DNA of 9,719 nt from an uncultured Spirochaetaceae bacterium (GCA_944389985.1 CALXON010000186.1:1-9719); one strand, 5' to 3'; shown: positions 1 to 7,365, counted from the stretch's first letter. Numbers and translations are program-made. The notes: generated from the sequence alone by a model not told the origin.

Positions 1-11
1 GCCATATGAAA

Positions 12-39
12 AATGTGAGAATACATTCTTTCTCATATT
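12..39. repeat. Imperfect inverted repeat at left edge
   Basis: AATGTGAGAA (12-21) pairs with TTCTCATATT (30-39) over ten positions, with one G-U pair and an 8-nt loop. No T-run follows on either strand, so it is not a typical intrinsic terminator. It lies just upstream of, and touches, the candidate -35 of the riboswitch transcript. It could be an operator or the end of an upstream unit outside the window. Its function is unknown. Confidence 0.4.
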
Positions 40-67
40 GCATAAATAAAATGCCTTATGCTCTAAT
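38..67 (+). promoter_or_regulatory. Candidate sigma70 promoter for the TPP-riboswitch operon
   Basis: A weak -35 (TTGCAT, 38-43) and a good -10 (TCTAAT, 62-67, five of six consensus bases) are separated by 18 nt. Transcription would begin near 74, about ten bases before the aptamer, which is a sensible layout for a riboswitch leader. The alternative -10 TATGCT (57-62) has no well-spaced -35. Assignment rests on spacing and position only. Confidence 0.4.
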
Positions 68-84
68 GTCAGCGGAAAACAACC

Positions 85-177
85 GCACTACTGGGGAGCC
101 GGGAGAACCTGGCTGAGATACCGGATGCTACTTCCGGTGACCCTCTGAACCTGTTGGGTAATGCCATCGTAGGGAAG
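85..177 (+). ncRNA. TPP (THI-box) riboswitch aptamer
   Basis: The conserved THI-box core is present in order. CTAC (88-91) can close P1 with GTAG (169-172). GGGGAGCC lies at 93-100 and GGCTGAGA, the pyrimidine-sensing arm, at 111-118. A variable P3 stem pairs CCGGA with TCCGG (121-137). ACCCTCTGAACCTG follows at 140-153, and GGGTAATGCC leading into CGTAGGGAAG lies at 156-177. The RNA binds thiamine pyrophosphate. Because a terminator hairpin lies 13 nt downstream and an ECF thiamine/HMP transporter operon follows, it should switch transport off when TPP is plentiful. Confidence 0.95.
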
Positions 178-189
178 ATTCAGCGCAAT

Positions 190-229
190 CCGCGCCAAGG
201 TCGCTCAGCGAAGGCTGTGCGGCTTTTTT
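190..229 (+). terminator. Riboswitch expression-platform terminator
   Basis: CCGCGCCA (190-197) pairs with TGTGCGG (216-222), with one G-U pair and one bulged C. A small inner stem (CGC/GCG around 202-210) lies in the loop, and a run of six T (224-229) follows directly. It sits between the TPP aptamer and the ykoE ribosome binding site, where a transcription-attenuation hairpin is expected. I did not identify the competing antiterminator pairing with certainty. Confidence 0.75.
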
Positions 230-252
230 CATATCCGGTCAGGAGGTATGAG

Positions 253-870
253 ATGGATAGGAAAATGAAGGCGTGGAAACTTCAGGACGTCATCATGATG
301 GCGATTCTCGGCGTTGTGTTCGCAGCTGTCTACATGGCTGTATTTCAGGGCGGTCTTGCCCTCTCGACGGCATTGACGCCGTTCGGTCTCTCAAGTTTCG
401 GATTCGAGATCATCTACGGCGTATGGTTCATGGCGGCGACGCTTGCGGCATACATAATAAGAAAACCCGGTGTCGCGCTTATAACCGAGATGCTCGCATC
501 CGCGATAGAACTGCTGATGGGGAACTCCGGAGGTCTTACCGTAGTGCTCACAGGTTTCATACAGGGACTTGGAGCAGAAGCCGTGTTCGCAGCATTCCGC
601 TACAGGAAGTGGGATACAGTATCGATGATACTTGCCGGTATGGCATCAGCTCTTCTCATTTTCTGCTATGAGCTCTATTACCTGAACTACATCACGCTCG
701 CACCCGCACTCCTTGCAGGACAGCTTGCAGTCCGCTTCATCAGCGCGGCACTCTTCTCGGGTATCATCTGCCGCCTTGCCGGTGATGCGCTGGCGAAGAC
801 AGGAGTCGTGAGAAACTATGCCATCGGAGCGTCTGCTGATATCGGAAAGATCTATGATGAGGAGGAATAG
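253..870 (+). CDS. ykoE: YkoE, S component of an ECF thiamine/HMP transporter
   Basis: This 205-aa hydrophobic protein matches the YkoE family, the substrate-binding membrane subunit of the YkoEDC energy-coupling-factor transporter for thiamine or hydroxymethylpyrimidine. About six membrane segments are visible (roughly residues 10-32, 52-70, 72-90, 93-115, 120-145 and 150-178). An early ALTPFGLSSFGFEIIYG stretch and a GxxxEMLAS-like segment are typical of the family. The start at 253 was chosen because AGGAGG (241-246) lies 6 nt upstream. A longer frame from 154 would begin inside the riboswitch and read through the terminator. It is the first gene of the operon and is followed after 3 nt by the ThiY-like gene. 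The TPP riboswitch upstream supports thiamine-linked transport. Whether the ligand is thiamine, HMP or a breakdown product cannot be read from sequence. Confidence 0.9.
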   Translation: MDRKMKAWKLQDVIMMAILGVVFAAVYMAVFQGGLALSTALTPFGLSSFGFEIIYGVWFMAATLAAYIIRKPGVALITEMLASAIELLMGNSGGLTVVLTGFIQGLGAEAVFAAFRYRKWDTVSMILAGMASALLIFCYELYYLNYITLAPALLAGQLAVRFISAALFSGIICRLAGDALAKTGVVRNYAIGASADIGKIYDEEE

Positions 871-873
871 GAA

Positions 874-1752
874 ATGGATAAGCTGAAGGTTGTTCTTGAC
901 TGGTTCCCGAACACGAACCATACAGGATATCTCCTTGCACAGAAGAGGGGCTGGTTCAGAGAGGCGGATCTCGATGTCGAGATCTCCGGAAAGGTTCATG
1001 GTGCGATGCATCTCGGGGATGCGGATTTCATCTGCGGTCCTGAGATTTCGATGCTTGACTGCATGGAACGCGGAGAGGAGATGACATGCGTTGCCGTGAT
1101 GACGCAGAAGTGCGATTCAGGAATTGTCTCACTGAAGGAAGCAGGAATCACGAGGCCGAGAGAACTTGAGGGAAAACGTCTCACACACTGGTCTCCGGAA
1201 TGGTTCCACAAGGCGATAGGACGCATCGTTGAGAAGGATGGCGGTGACTACTCAAAGGTGAAGCTCCTGAACATGGATGTCGGTGACATCGTGGCAACGC
1301 TGGGAACTGTCGCAGATGCGACATGGGTCTATGAGAACTGGGAGAATCAGGTTCTTCTCGAGGCCGGGAAGGAGATCAATTACTTCAATCTCGGCGATGT
1401 CGACCCTATATTCGATTTCTGTGCCCCGGCAATGGCGGCAGCCGCATCAACTCTCAGGAACAAAGCTGATGCCGTGAGAAGATTCCTCAGTGTCCTCGAC
1501 CGTGCGTACCGCGTGGCGGCAGCAGAACCTGATGCTGCGGTCCTTGAGGTGAAGGATATGATGCCCGAAGGCTCAAGTGACTCTCTTCTCATAAGGAGCC
1601 AGAGGCACCTTGCCCCGATCCTTCTCGATGAGGAAGGACGCTGGGGACGCATAAAGCCTGAGCGCTGGGAAGGAATGGCTGACTACATGTGCTCTGCAGG
1701 TGTTATCTCACACCGCCGCAGCAATGAATACACGAACGAGTACTTCAGCTGA
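874..1752 (+). CDS. THI5/NMT1/ThiY-fold pyrimidine-binding protein without signal peptide
   Basis: This 292-aa protein is of the ThiY/THI5 (NMT1) periplasmic-binding fold. The N-terminal motif DWFPNTNHTGYLLAQKRGWF (residues 9-28) and the C-terminal EYTNEYFS resemble ThiY and yeast THI5 (NYTNEYLSW). ThiY proteins bind formyl-aminopyrimidine for import, while THI5 makes HMP-P. There is no signal peptide or lipobox: the chain starts MDKLKVVLDW, and the codon two before the ATG is the in-frame ykoE stop, so no longer start exists. By my ungapped alignment to yeast THI5, PLP lysine K62 is Gly55 and donor histidine H66 is Ser59. The iron-binding CCCFC motif is absent (DFCAPAM around 141-147). It is therefore probably a cytosolic binding protein rather than a THI5-type synthase. 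It lies between ykoE and ykoD, and its stop overlaps the ykoD start by one base. The fold is confident; the function is open. Confidence 0.85.
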   Translation: MDKLKVVLDWFPNTNHTGYLLAQKRGWFREADLDVEISGKVHGAMHLGDADFICGPEISMLDCMERGEEMTCVAVMTQKCDSGIVSLKEAGITRPRELEGKRLTHWSPEWFHKAIGRIVEKDGGDYSKVKLLNMDVGDIVATLGTVADATWVYENWENQVLLEAGKEINYFNLGDVDPIFDFCAPAMAAAASTLRNKADAVRRFLSVLDRAYRVAAAEPDAAVLEVKDMMPEGSSDSLLIRSQRHLAPILLDEEGRWGRIKPERWEGMADYMCSAGVISHRRSNEYTNEYFS

Positions 1753-3179
1753 TGGGAATACTCTTCGATAGCCTTACATTCACATATTCAGATGGTCTGA
1801 AACCCGTGATCGCCGGGCTCAGCTGTTGTATCGCACGGGAGGAAATAACAGTCCTCACAGGAGCTTCAGGATGCGGCAAGTCCACCCTGCTCTATCTTGC
1901 GGCAGGGCTTTATCCAGAAAATGCAGGCAAAATCACAGGAGGCAGGATTCTCATAGAGGAACATGATCCTGCCAGCCTGGATCCTCCACAGCGATGCCGT
2001 CTTACCGGAATGATGTTCCAGAATCCGGAGCTGCAGTTCTGTATGGATACCGTGCGGAACGAAATCCTCTTCTGTCTTGAGAACATCTCCACTCCTCCGG
2101 ATGAGATGGAGGACAGACTCCATGCTTCCCTTTCATTCTGTGGCATAGAGGATCTTGAGGAGAGGACACTGCTGAGTCTTTCAGGCGGAGAGAAACAGAA
2201 AGCAGCACTTGCATGCATAGTGGCGATCTCTCCTGAATGGCTTCTGCTGGATGAGCCCTTCGCAAACATCGATGATGAGTCCGCCCGTTCGATCGCCTCA
2301 TCTCTTGAGAAGCTTCACAGAGAGAAAGGCACCGGCATACTCGCAGTCGATCACCGTCTCGACAGCTGGCTCGGGATTGCGGATACAGTGATCACAATGG
2401 ATGAGGGAAAGATAATCCCGGAAAGAATCGATGCCAGACACCTCGATCCGGAAAGACTTGAAAGCCTTGGTGTCATAGTTCCCGGAAGGTCATATTCCCC
2501 GTCCATCCCTGCACCTGTTCCCGGAGAGACTGTCCTTGAGATCAGGGATCTCACAGTGACGAGAGGAAAGACGGAGCTGCTTCACAGCGTTTCCGCATCC
2601 TTCCGCCGCGGCATGATATATGCGGTTCTCGGAGAGAGCGGAGCCGGAAAGAGCACACTGTTCGGAGCTCTGTCAGGGATCTTCCCGTATAAAGGTAAAG
2701 TCCTGCTTGACGGCAAGGACATAAGGCACCTCGGACATAAGGAAACAGGCAGGATCGGCTTCATCACCCAGAATCCGCAGGATCAGTTTGTCGGAGGTAC
2801 GGTACGGGATGAGATCCTCACCAGTCTCAGGAAGAATCCGGATGCTGATGCAAAGAGCGAGGAGATACTCCGTCTGATAAAGCTATGGCGCTATCGTGAC
2901 ATATCACCATATCTTCTGAGTCAGGGACAGCAGAGAAGACTCGGAACCGCTGCCCTGATCGCATACGACTGCCACTGCCTTGTCTGTGATGAACCTACAT
3001 ATGCCCAGGACAGGAAGAACACAATTTCGATCATGGATTCCCTCTGCCGGGAGGTAAGGGAAAGAAACATCGCCATGATATTCTCGACTCACGACAGGCA
3101 GCTTGCCGCTGATTATGCCGATGAGATACTCATACTTGAGGAAGGAAAGCTCCATGCGGTCACTGAATCCAGCCTGTAA
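1752..3179 (+). CDS. ykoD: YkoD, tandem ATP-binding subunit of the ECF thiamine/HMP transporter
   Basis: This 475-aa protein contains two complete ABC ATPase domains in one chain, the usual YkoD arrangement (elsewhere two separate EcfA proteins). Domain 1 has Walker A GASGCGKST (37-45), Q-loop Gln90, signature LSGGE (143-147), Walker B ending DEP (167-169) and switch His201. Domain 2 has Walker A GESGAGKST (294-302), Gln340, signature LSQGQ (389-393), DEP (413-415) and His447. All catalytic residues are present in both halves, so both sites look active. The FQNPE and TQNPQ Q-loop contexts are typical of ECF ATPases. It hydrolyses ATP at the inner face of the membrane to drive YkoE/YkoC. The start shares one base with the preceding stop (TGATG), indicating translational coupling. 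Confidence 0.93.
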   Translation: MGILFDSLTFTYSDGLKPVIAGLSCCIAREEITVLTGASGCGKSTLLYLAAGLYPENAGKITGGRILIEEHDPASLDPPQRCRLTGMMFQNPELQFCMDTVRNEILFCLENISTPPDEMEDRLHASLSFCGIEDLEERTLLSLSGGEKQKAALACIVAISPEWLLLDEPFANIDDESARSIASSLEKLHREKGTGILAVDHRLDSWLGIADTVITMDEGKIIPERIDARHLDPERLESLGVIVPGRSYSPSIPAPVPGETVLEIRDLTVTRGKTELLHSVSASFRRGMIYAVLGESGAGKSTLFGALSGIFPYKGKVLLDGKDIRHLGHKETGRIGFITQNPQDQFVGGTVRDEILTSLRKNPDADAKSEEILRLIKLWRYRDISPYLLSQGQQRRLGTAALIAYDCHCLVCDEPTYAQDRKNTISIMDSLCREVRERNIAMIFSTHDRQLAADYADEILILEEGKLHAVTESSL

Positions 3180-3870
3180 GTTCATATCCCTTCTTGCAGT
3201 CACCCTGCTCCTTGCAGGACTGAGAGACCCGTGGTGGAATCTCTCAGCGTTTGCAGTCAGCATGTTCCTCCTGCTTCTTTCCGGAGTAAGGTTACGCTCT
3301 CTTCTGCTGTATCTCATACCAGTGGCCCTTGCCGCAGCAGGTATGTTCTTCACAGGATACAGATTCACGGCGGAGGGAAACATGCCTGTACGTTCAGACA
3401 CATTTCTCCTCAGCGGAGACAGCAATCTGATGAACGGTATCACACAACTCAGCCGCGTCCTCGCATATGCCGGTCTCGGTTATCTCTTCGCACTGACGAC
3501 AGACAGGGTCTTCATGATCCGCTCGTTCCAGAAGCAGTTTCACCTGCCACAGGTATTCGCCTATGGTCTTCTTGCCGCATGGGGAATCTTTCCGCACATG
3601 GCACTCGAGTACAGGAGGACAAGAGCTGCGTTCAGGGCCCGTGGGATCAGGGTATTCCCGATCTCCCCTGCACTTCTCGCACCTCTTCTCGTGAAGTCGG
3701 TACGGTGGTCGGAAGAGCTCTCAATAGCAATGGAATCAAAGGGATTCTCTCAGAATGCGGAGAGAACGGAATCAACACCAGTACGCGTACATACAAAGGA
3801 TATCGTATTCACATTACTCTGCTGCATCATGCTTCCCGCTGCCGCATTCATGACACATTCCACAATCTGA
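3154..3870 (+). CDS. ykoC: YkoC, T component of the ECF thiamine/HMP transporter
   Basis: This 238-aa EcfT-type membrane protein couples the YkoD ATPases to the YkoE S component. Hydrophobic segments lie near residues 8-24, 28-44, 49-66, 103-117 and 133-150, with a last one near 216-233. The cytoplasmic coupling region carries the two EcfT signature sites, ARG at 162-164 (in AFRARGIR) and a variant SKG at 195-197 (in AMESKGFS). The start at 3154 lies inside the last codons of ykoD (26-nt overlap) and follows a GAGGAAGGA site at 3139-3147. An alternative upstream in-frame ATG at 3103 lies deep in ykoD without a comparable site and would add 17 non-hydrophobic residues. It is the last gene of the transport operon. 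Confidence 0.9.
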   Translation: MRSLNPACKFISLLAVTLLLAGLRDPWWNLSAFAVSMFLLLLSGVRLRSLLLYLIPVALAAAGMFFTGYRFTAEGNMPVRSDTFLLSGDSNLMNGITQLSRVLAYAGLGYLFALTTDRVFMIRSFQKQFHLPQVFAYGLLAAWGIFPHMALEYRRTRAAFRARGIRVFPISPALLAPLLVKSVRWSEELSIAMESKGFSQNAERTESTPVRVHTKDIVFTLLCCIMLPAAAFMTHSTI

Positions 3871-3901
3871 ACAGGACATCCGTAATCATTCCGGATGCTG
3901 T
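3871..3901. terminator. Possible bidirectional terminator hairpin between convergent genes
   Basis: ACAG plus CATCCG (3871-3882, with a 2-nt GA bulge) pairs with CGGATG plus CTGT (3892-3901), giving ten base pairs around a 9-nt loop. It fills the 30-bp gap between the ykoC stop and the stop of the convergent ABC-F gene, a common place for a shared terminator. Neither side has a good T-run, so it may work poorly as an intrinsic terminator or only limit convergent read-through. Confidence 0.4.
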
Positions 3902-5415
3902 CAGGAAATGACAAGCTTTCCTCTTTCCCCGTTCCTGTCCACTCTCCAGAATGTATCAGCACATGCGGAAATGAACGCCTCGTCATGGCTTATGAGAAGC
4001 ACGGTCATCTCCCGGCCGTCTTCCCTGATCATCTTCTCCATTATCCTCATCGAGACTATGTCGAGATGATTGGTCGGTTCATCCATGAGCAGAACAGATC
4101 TGCCGTCTCTCCGTGACATGGCGAAAGCAAGCTTCTTCATTTCTCCGGGACTCGGACTCAGTGAGCCGGAAAACAACGATGATGGCTCAGAGCCCATACG
4201 GTAGAGATCGGAAAGGATCATTCCTCTCTCATCATCAGAAAGAGACATGAATGCCGAAAGCAGTGCTTCCTCCTCTTTCAGGCTGAACTCCTGCGGGATA
4301 TACAGGACAGAGTGTTCCTTACCCTGCTTAACAAGATGCTCATGGAAAGCTTTCATGAACAATGTCTTGCCGCTTCCGTTCTTCCCGGTGATCGCGATAT
4401 GGGCCCCGGCTCTGACAGAGAGCGACGGCACCTCAAGTGAGTATGTTCCTGCCCTGAGGATTGACTCCGGGAAGGAAATATCCGGGACATACATGCCTCC
4501 TGAAAGGGAAAGCCCCTCTTTCCTCATGAGAGGTTTCCGGACAGAGAGAAGCTTATCCTCAAGATGCTGGGCATGTGCCCTGTGATTTCTCATCGCCCCG
4601 TCAAGGGAAGCATCCTTACCTGAGATACGGGCTCCGTCTATCCGGGCTTTCGCATCATGATCCTTACTGTCAATGTCCTTCTTCGACAGACCTTTCCGCA
4701 TGACGCTGCTTTTCTCTCCGAGAGTACGGACAATCATGCGTTCTGCCGATATGGCTGACCGTATGCTCTCATACGCCTCACGTCCGGATTTCCTGCGTCT
4801 TTCGTGCTCTTCATATGCTTCAGGAAGGGAAAGAGGTATGTCCTCCACGGAAACAGGGCCATCACCGCCGCGTTCAAGAATGACAGTCCTGGAGGAAAGC
4901 GCGGATGCGAATGCTCTGTCATGTGAGATGATTATTCCGATACCGTCAAAGACACGGAGAGCCCCGATCATGAGATCCCGGCTGTATGAATCCAGATGAT
5001 TTGTAGGTTCATCAAGGATCAGGATCTCAGGAGAATGGGAAAGTGCTGCCAGCAGCTGAAGTCTTTTCTTTTCTCCTCCGGAAAGAGTCTCCTCACGCTC
5101 AATCATCTCATCAGAGAGCCTCAATGTGGATTTGAGCATCCCTACATGATTATCTCCTGAAAAGATATCAGCCCAGTCATCCGGCATGAGTCCTCTGAAA
5201 ATCTGAGGACAAAGGATGACCTCCCCGCTTTTCCTGACACGACCTGAATCAGGAATGGCAGATCCAGAGATAATGGAGGCAAGGGTACTTTTGCCGGCAC
5301 CATTTGATCCTGCGATCACAGTCCAGCCTTCATAAAATGACAGAGATAATCCTGAGAACAATTCACACCCGGAACCGGGGTATGAGAACGAAATATCATC
5401 GAGCTGCAGAAACAT
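3901..5415 (-). CDS. ABC-F family ATPase (ribosome-associated type, specific role unknown)
   Basis: This 504-aa soluble protein has two ABC ATPase domains and no membrane segments, as in the ABC-F family of translation factors and antibiotic ribosome-protection proteins. Domain 1 has Walker A GSNGAGKST (36-44), signature LSGGE (111-115), DEPTNHLD (135-142) and switch His165. A charged linker (about 195-300), the ribosome-probing region in the family, follows. Domain 2 has Walker A GKNGSGKT (344-351), a degenerate signature PSPGE (421-425), DEPTNHLD (445-452) and ISHDEAF. EttA/Uup-type housekeeping members usually keep LSGGE in both halves, while SPGE-like second signatures occur in resistance-type members. 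I cannot name a drug. The second of two tandem ATGs is chosen because AGGAGG (5426-5421) lies 5 nt before it and only 2 nt before the first ATG (5418). It is convergent with ykoC and divergent from cstA. Confidence 0.85.
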   Translation of the reverse strand: MFLQLDDISFSYPGSGCELFSGLSLSFYEGWTVIAGSNGAGKSTLASIISGSAIPDSGRVRKSGEVILCPQIFRGLMPDDWADIFSGDNHVGMLKSTLRLSDEMIEREETLSGGEKKRLQLLAALSHSPEILILDEPTNHLDSYSRDLMIGALRVFDGIGIIISHDRAFASALSSRTVILERGGDGPVSVEDIPLSLPEAYEEHERRRKSGREAYESIRSAISAERMIVRTLGEKSSVMRKGLSKKDIDSKDHDAKARIDGARISGKDASLDGAMRNHRAHAQHLEDKLLSVRKPLMRKEGLSLSGGMYVPDISFPESILRAGTYSLEVPSLSVRAGAHIAITGKNGSGKTLFMKAFHEHLVKQGKEHSVLYIPQEFSLKEEEALLSAFMSLSDDERGMILSDLYRMGSEPSSLFSGSLSPSPGEMKKLAFAMSRRDGRSVLLMDEPTNHLDIVSMRIMEKMIREDGREMTVLLISHDEAFISACADTFWRVDRNGERGKLVIS

Positions 5416-5418
5416 CAT

Positions 5419-5651
5419 ATCCTCCTGGTAAATCAGCGCTTAGCAATTACTATGGATTGATGACATTTCAGCCCTCCGTCTTGAATGATGGTAGCAACAA
5501 TGAACCAGAGTGATCAAGCAGCATGCCTTGGATGATGATCCAGGCATGTGCAATCAAAAGGAAATTGTTTGATGAAAAAATATATTTTCTTTTCAATTCG
5601 CCACCATGAAACACTTTATGTTCATTAAAAAAAGAAGTAGGTTCATAAATC
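5419..5651. other. Divergent intergenic region between the ABC-F gene and cstA
   Basis: This 233-bp spacer must contain promoters for two divergent genes and carries the hairpin described separately at 5522-5548. For cstA, a possible weak promoter is TTGATG (5569-5574) and TTCAAT (5592-5597) with a 17-nt gap. A second weak -10, TATGTT (5617-5622), lies closer to the gene. The right half (5550-5640) is strongly A/T-rich. I found no convincing hexamer pair for the ABC-F gene. No convincing coding frame is visible. Confidence 0.5.
5522..5548. repeat. Long inverted repeat between divergent promoters
   Basis: CATGCC-T-TGGAT (5522-5533) pairs with ATCCA-GGCATG (5538-5548): eleven base pairs with a single bulged T and a GATG tetraloop. 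No T-run follows on either strand, so it is not an ordinary terminator. It lies about 95 bp upstream of the ABC-F start and 103 bp upstream of the cstA start. It could be a regulator binding site, or a leader RNA structure of the ABC-F transcript, since resistance ABC-F genes are often controlled by leader attenuation. Confidence 0.6.
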
Positions 5652-7343
5652 ATGAATACGCTTGTCATAGTTTTGATCGCAGTGGTATGTCTCGTAGCAG
5701 CCTATATCTTCTACGGGCGCTGGCTTGCGAAGAAGTGGGGAATCGACCCGAAGGCGAAGACGCCTGCAGTCGTCCACAATGATGGCCAGGACTATGTCCC
5801 GACCGATGGATGGACGGTATTCGCCCACCAGTTCTCATCAATAGCGGGAGCAGGTCCCGTGACCGGAGCCATACAGGCAGCTGTCTTCGGATGGGTCCCT
5901 GTATTCCTCTGGATAGTGCTCGGAGGCATCTTCTTCGGTGCCGTCACCGATTTCGGCGCGCTGTATGCCAGTGTGAAGAATGATGGAAAGTCCATGGGAC
6001 TCCTGATCGAGAAGTACATCGGAAAGACAGGACGCAAGCTCTTTCTGGGATTCTGCTGGCTTTTCACACTCATAGTAATGGCAGCATTTGCTGACATGGT
6101 CGCAGGTACTTTCGATGCATATATCGTGACAGACGGAGTCAGGGAGCTTTCTCCTAATGCCAGAGTCAACGGAGCGGCAGGAAGCATCTCTATCTTCTTC
6201 ATCATCTTCGCTGTCGTGGTGGGACTCATACAGCACAAGGCAAAGCTCACCGGATGGAAGGAAGTCGTACTCGGACTTGTATTCACCGTCCTCGCCTTCG
6301 TATTTGGAATGAACCTTCCTGTCATGTGGGGCAAGGATGCATGGGTATTCTTCGCATTCGGTTTCATCTTCGTTGCGGCAGTTCTTCCGATGTGGCTCCT
6401 GATGCAGCCAAGAGACTACATGTCCACATTCATGTTCGTCGGTATGATCCTCGGAGCAGCACTCGGACTCCTCTTCGCTCATCCGACGATGAATCTCCAG
6501 CCTTTCACTGGATTCAACAATCCGCAGCTCGGAACGCTCTTCCCTATCCTCTTCGTCACTGTCGCATGCGGTGCCGTCTCAGGATTCCACAGCCTTGTGT
6601 CCTCCGGTACTTCCTCAAAGACGATCTCCAATGAGAAGGATATGCTCAAGGTAGGATACGGTGCCATGATTCTCGAAAGCGTGCTTGCTGTCATCGCGCT
6701 CTGTGTGGCAGGAGCTGCAGCCGCTGCTGACGGAACACCGGCTATGGGAACGCCTTTCCAGATCTTCTCCTCAGGAGTCGCGGGCTTCCTTGAGATGTTC
6801 GGTATCCCTGTGTTCGTGGCCCAGAGCTTCATGACGATGTGTGTATCCGCACTGGCATTCACGACACTAGACTCCGTTGCCCGTATCGGACGTATGTCAT
6901 TCCAGGAGCTTTTCAGTGTCGATGACATGAAGAACGCCGCACCATGGAGAAAGGTACTCTGCAACACATATGTCTCCACACTCATCACGCTCGCGTTCGG
7001 TTATCTGCTCACGCAGGTCGGATACTCCAACATCTGGCCGCTCTTCGGAAGCGCGAACCAGCTCCTGAGCGCACTTGTGCTGATCACGCTCTGTGTCTTC
7101 CTAAAGGTCACAGGCAGGGAGATGAGAACACTCGTTCCTCCGTTTGTGATCATGCTGATCGTCACATTCTCAGCTCTCATCCAGAGATTCATCGCACTGG
7201 TCAAGGCATTCGCTGCCGGAACCGGAGTGTTCATGGTCGAAGGCCTCCAGCTCATCGTGGCAGTGCTGCTGATGATTCTGGCTACCACGATCGTATACAC
7301 ATCGGTGAAGGAGCTCATCACAAAGAAGGCGGTGAAAGCCTGA
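5652..7343 (+). CDS. cstA: CstA-family carbon-starvation transporter
   Basis: This 563-aa polytopic membrane protein is of the CstA family (TC 2.A.114). In enterobacteria its members import peptides or pyruvate under carbon limitation. Hallmarks are HQFSSIAGAGPVTG (59-72), GGIFFGAVTDFGALYASV (91-108), and a later SGFHSLVSSGTSSK stretch followed by hydrophobic helices. It is shorter than E. coli CstA (about 700 aa), in line with shorter forms seen elsewhere. It ends in a short basic tail (KELITKKAVKA). The start follows a modest AAGTAGG site at 5635-5641, 10 nt upstream. It is a single-gene unit closed by a strong terminator. No cstA-specific sensor pair is visible nearby. Substrate (pyruvate or peptides) cannot be decided here. 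Confidence 0.93.
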   Translation: MNTLVIVLIAVVCLVAAYIFYGRWLAKKWGIDPKAKTPAVVHNDGQDYVPTDGWTVFAHQFSSIAGAGPVTGAIQAAVFGWVPVFLWIVLGGIFFGAVTDFGALYASVKNDGKSMGLLIEKYIGKTGRKLFLGFCWLFTLIVMAAFADMVAGTFDAYIVTDGVRELSPNARVNGAAGSISIFFIIFAVVVGLIQHKAKLTGWKEVVLGLVFTVLAFVFGMNLPVMWGKDAWVFFAFGFIFVAAVLPMWLLMQPRDYMSTFMFVGMILGAALGLLFAHPTMNLQPFTGFNNPQLGTLFPILFVTVACGAVSGFHSLVSSGTSSKTISNEKDMLKVGYGAMILESVLAVIALCVAGAAAAADGTPAMGTPFQIFSSGVAGFLEMFGIPVFVAQSFMTMCVSALAFTTLDSVARIGRMSFQELFSVDDMKNAAPWRKVLCNTYVSTLITLAFGYLLTQVGYSNIWPLFGSANQLLSALVLITLCVFLKVTGREMRTLVPPFVIMLIVTFSALIQRFIALVKAFAAGTGVFMVEGLQLIVAVLLMILATTIVYTSVKELITKKAVKA

Positions 7344-7365
7344 GAATCATCCAGATCGGACCATC

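Noticed and set aside
154..252. N-terminal extension of YkoE by 33 residues from an ATG at 154
   Set aside because: It begins inside the TPP aptamer and crosses the terminator. The true ribosome binding site AGGAGG (241-246) serves the ATG at 253.
3103..3153. Longer start for YkoC
   Set aside because: It lies deep within ykoD without a good ribosome binding site. The GAGGAAGGA at 3139-3147 fits the start at 3154.
2904..3443. 179-codon open frame on the - strand across the ykoD/ykoC junction
   Set aside because: It is the complement of two well-supported, overlapping genes and has no recognisable domain.
3231..3911. 226-codon frame on the + strand overlapping ykoC
   Set aside because: It is out of frame with ykoC, whose EcfT motifs and membrane helices are clear. 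The alternative reading is rich in Arg, His and Ser with no pattern.
5838..6482. 214-codon open frame on the - strand inside cstA
   Set aside because: It is antisense to an unmistakable CstA protein, and its composition (rich in Glu, Cys, Ser, His) is that of a shadow frame. There is no family resemblance and no ribosome binding site.
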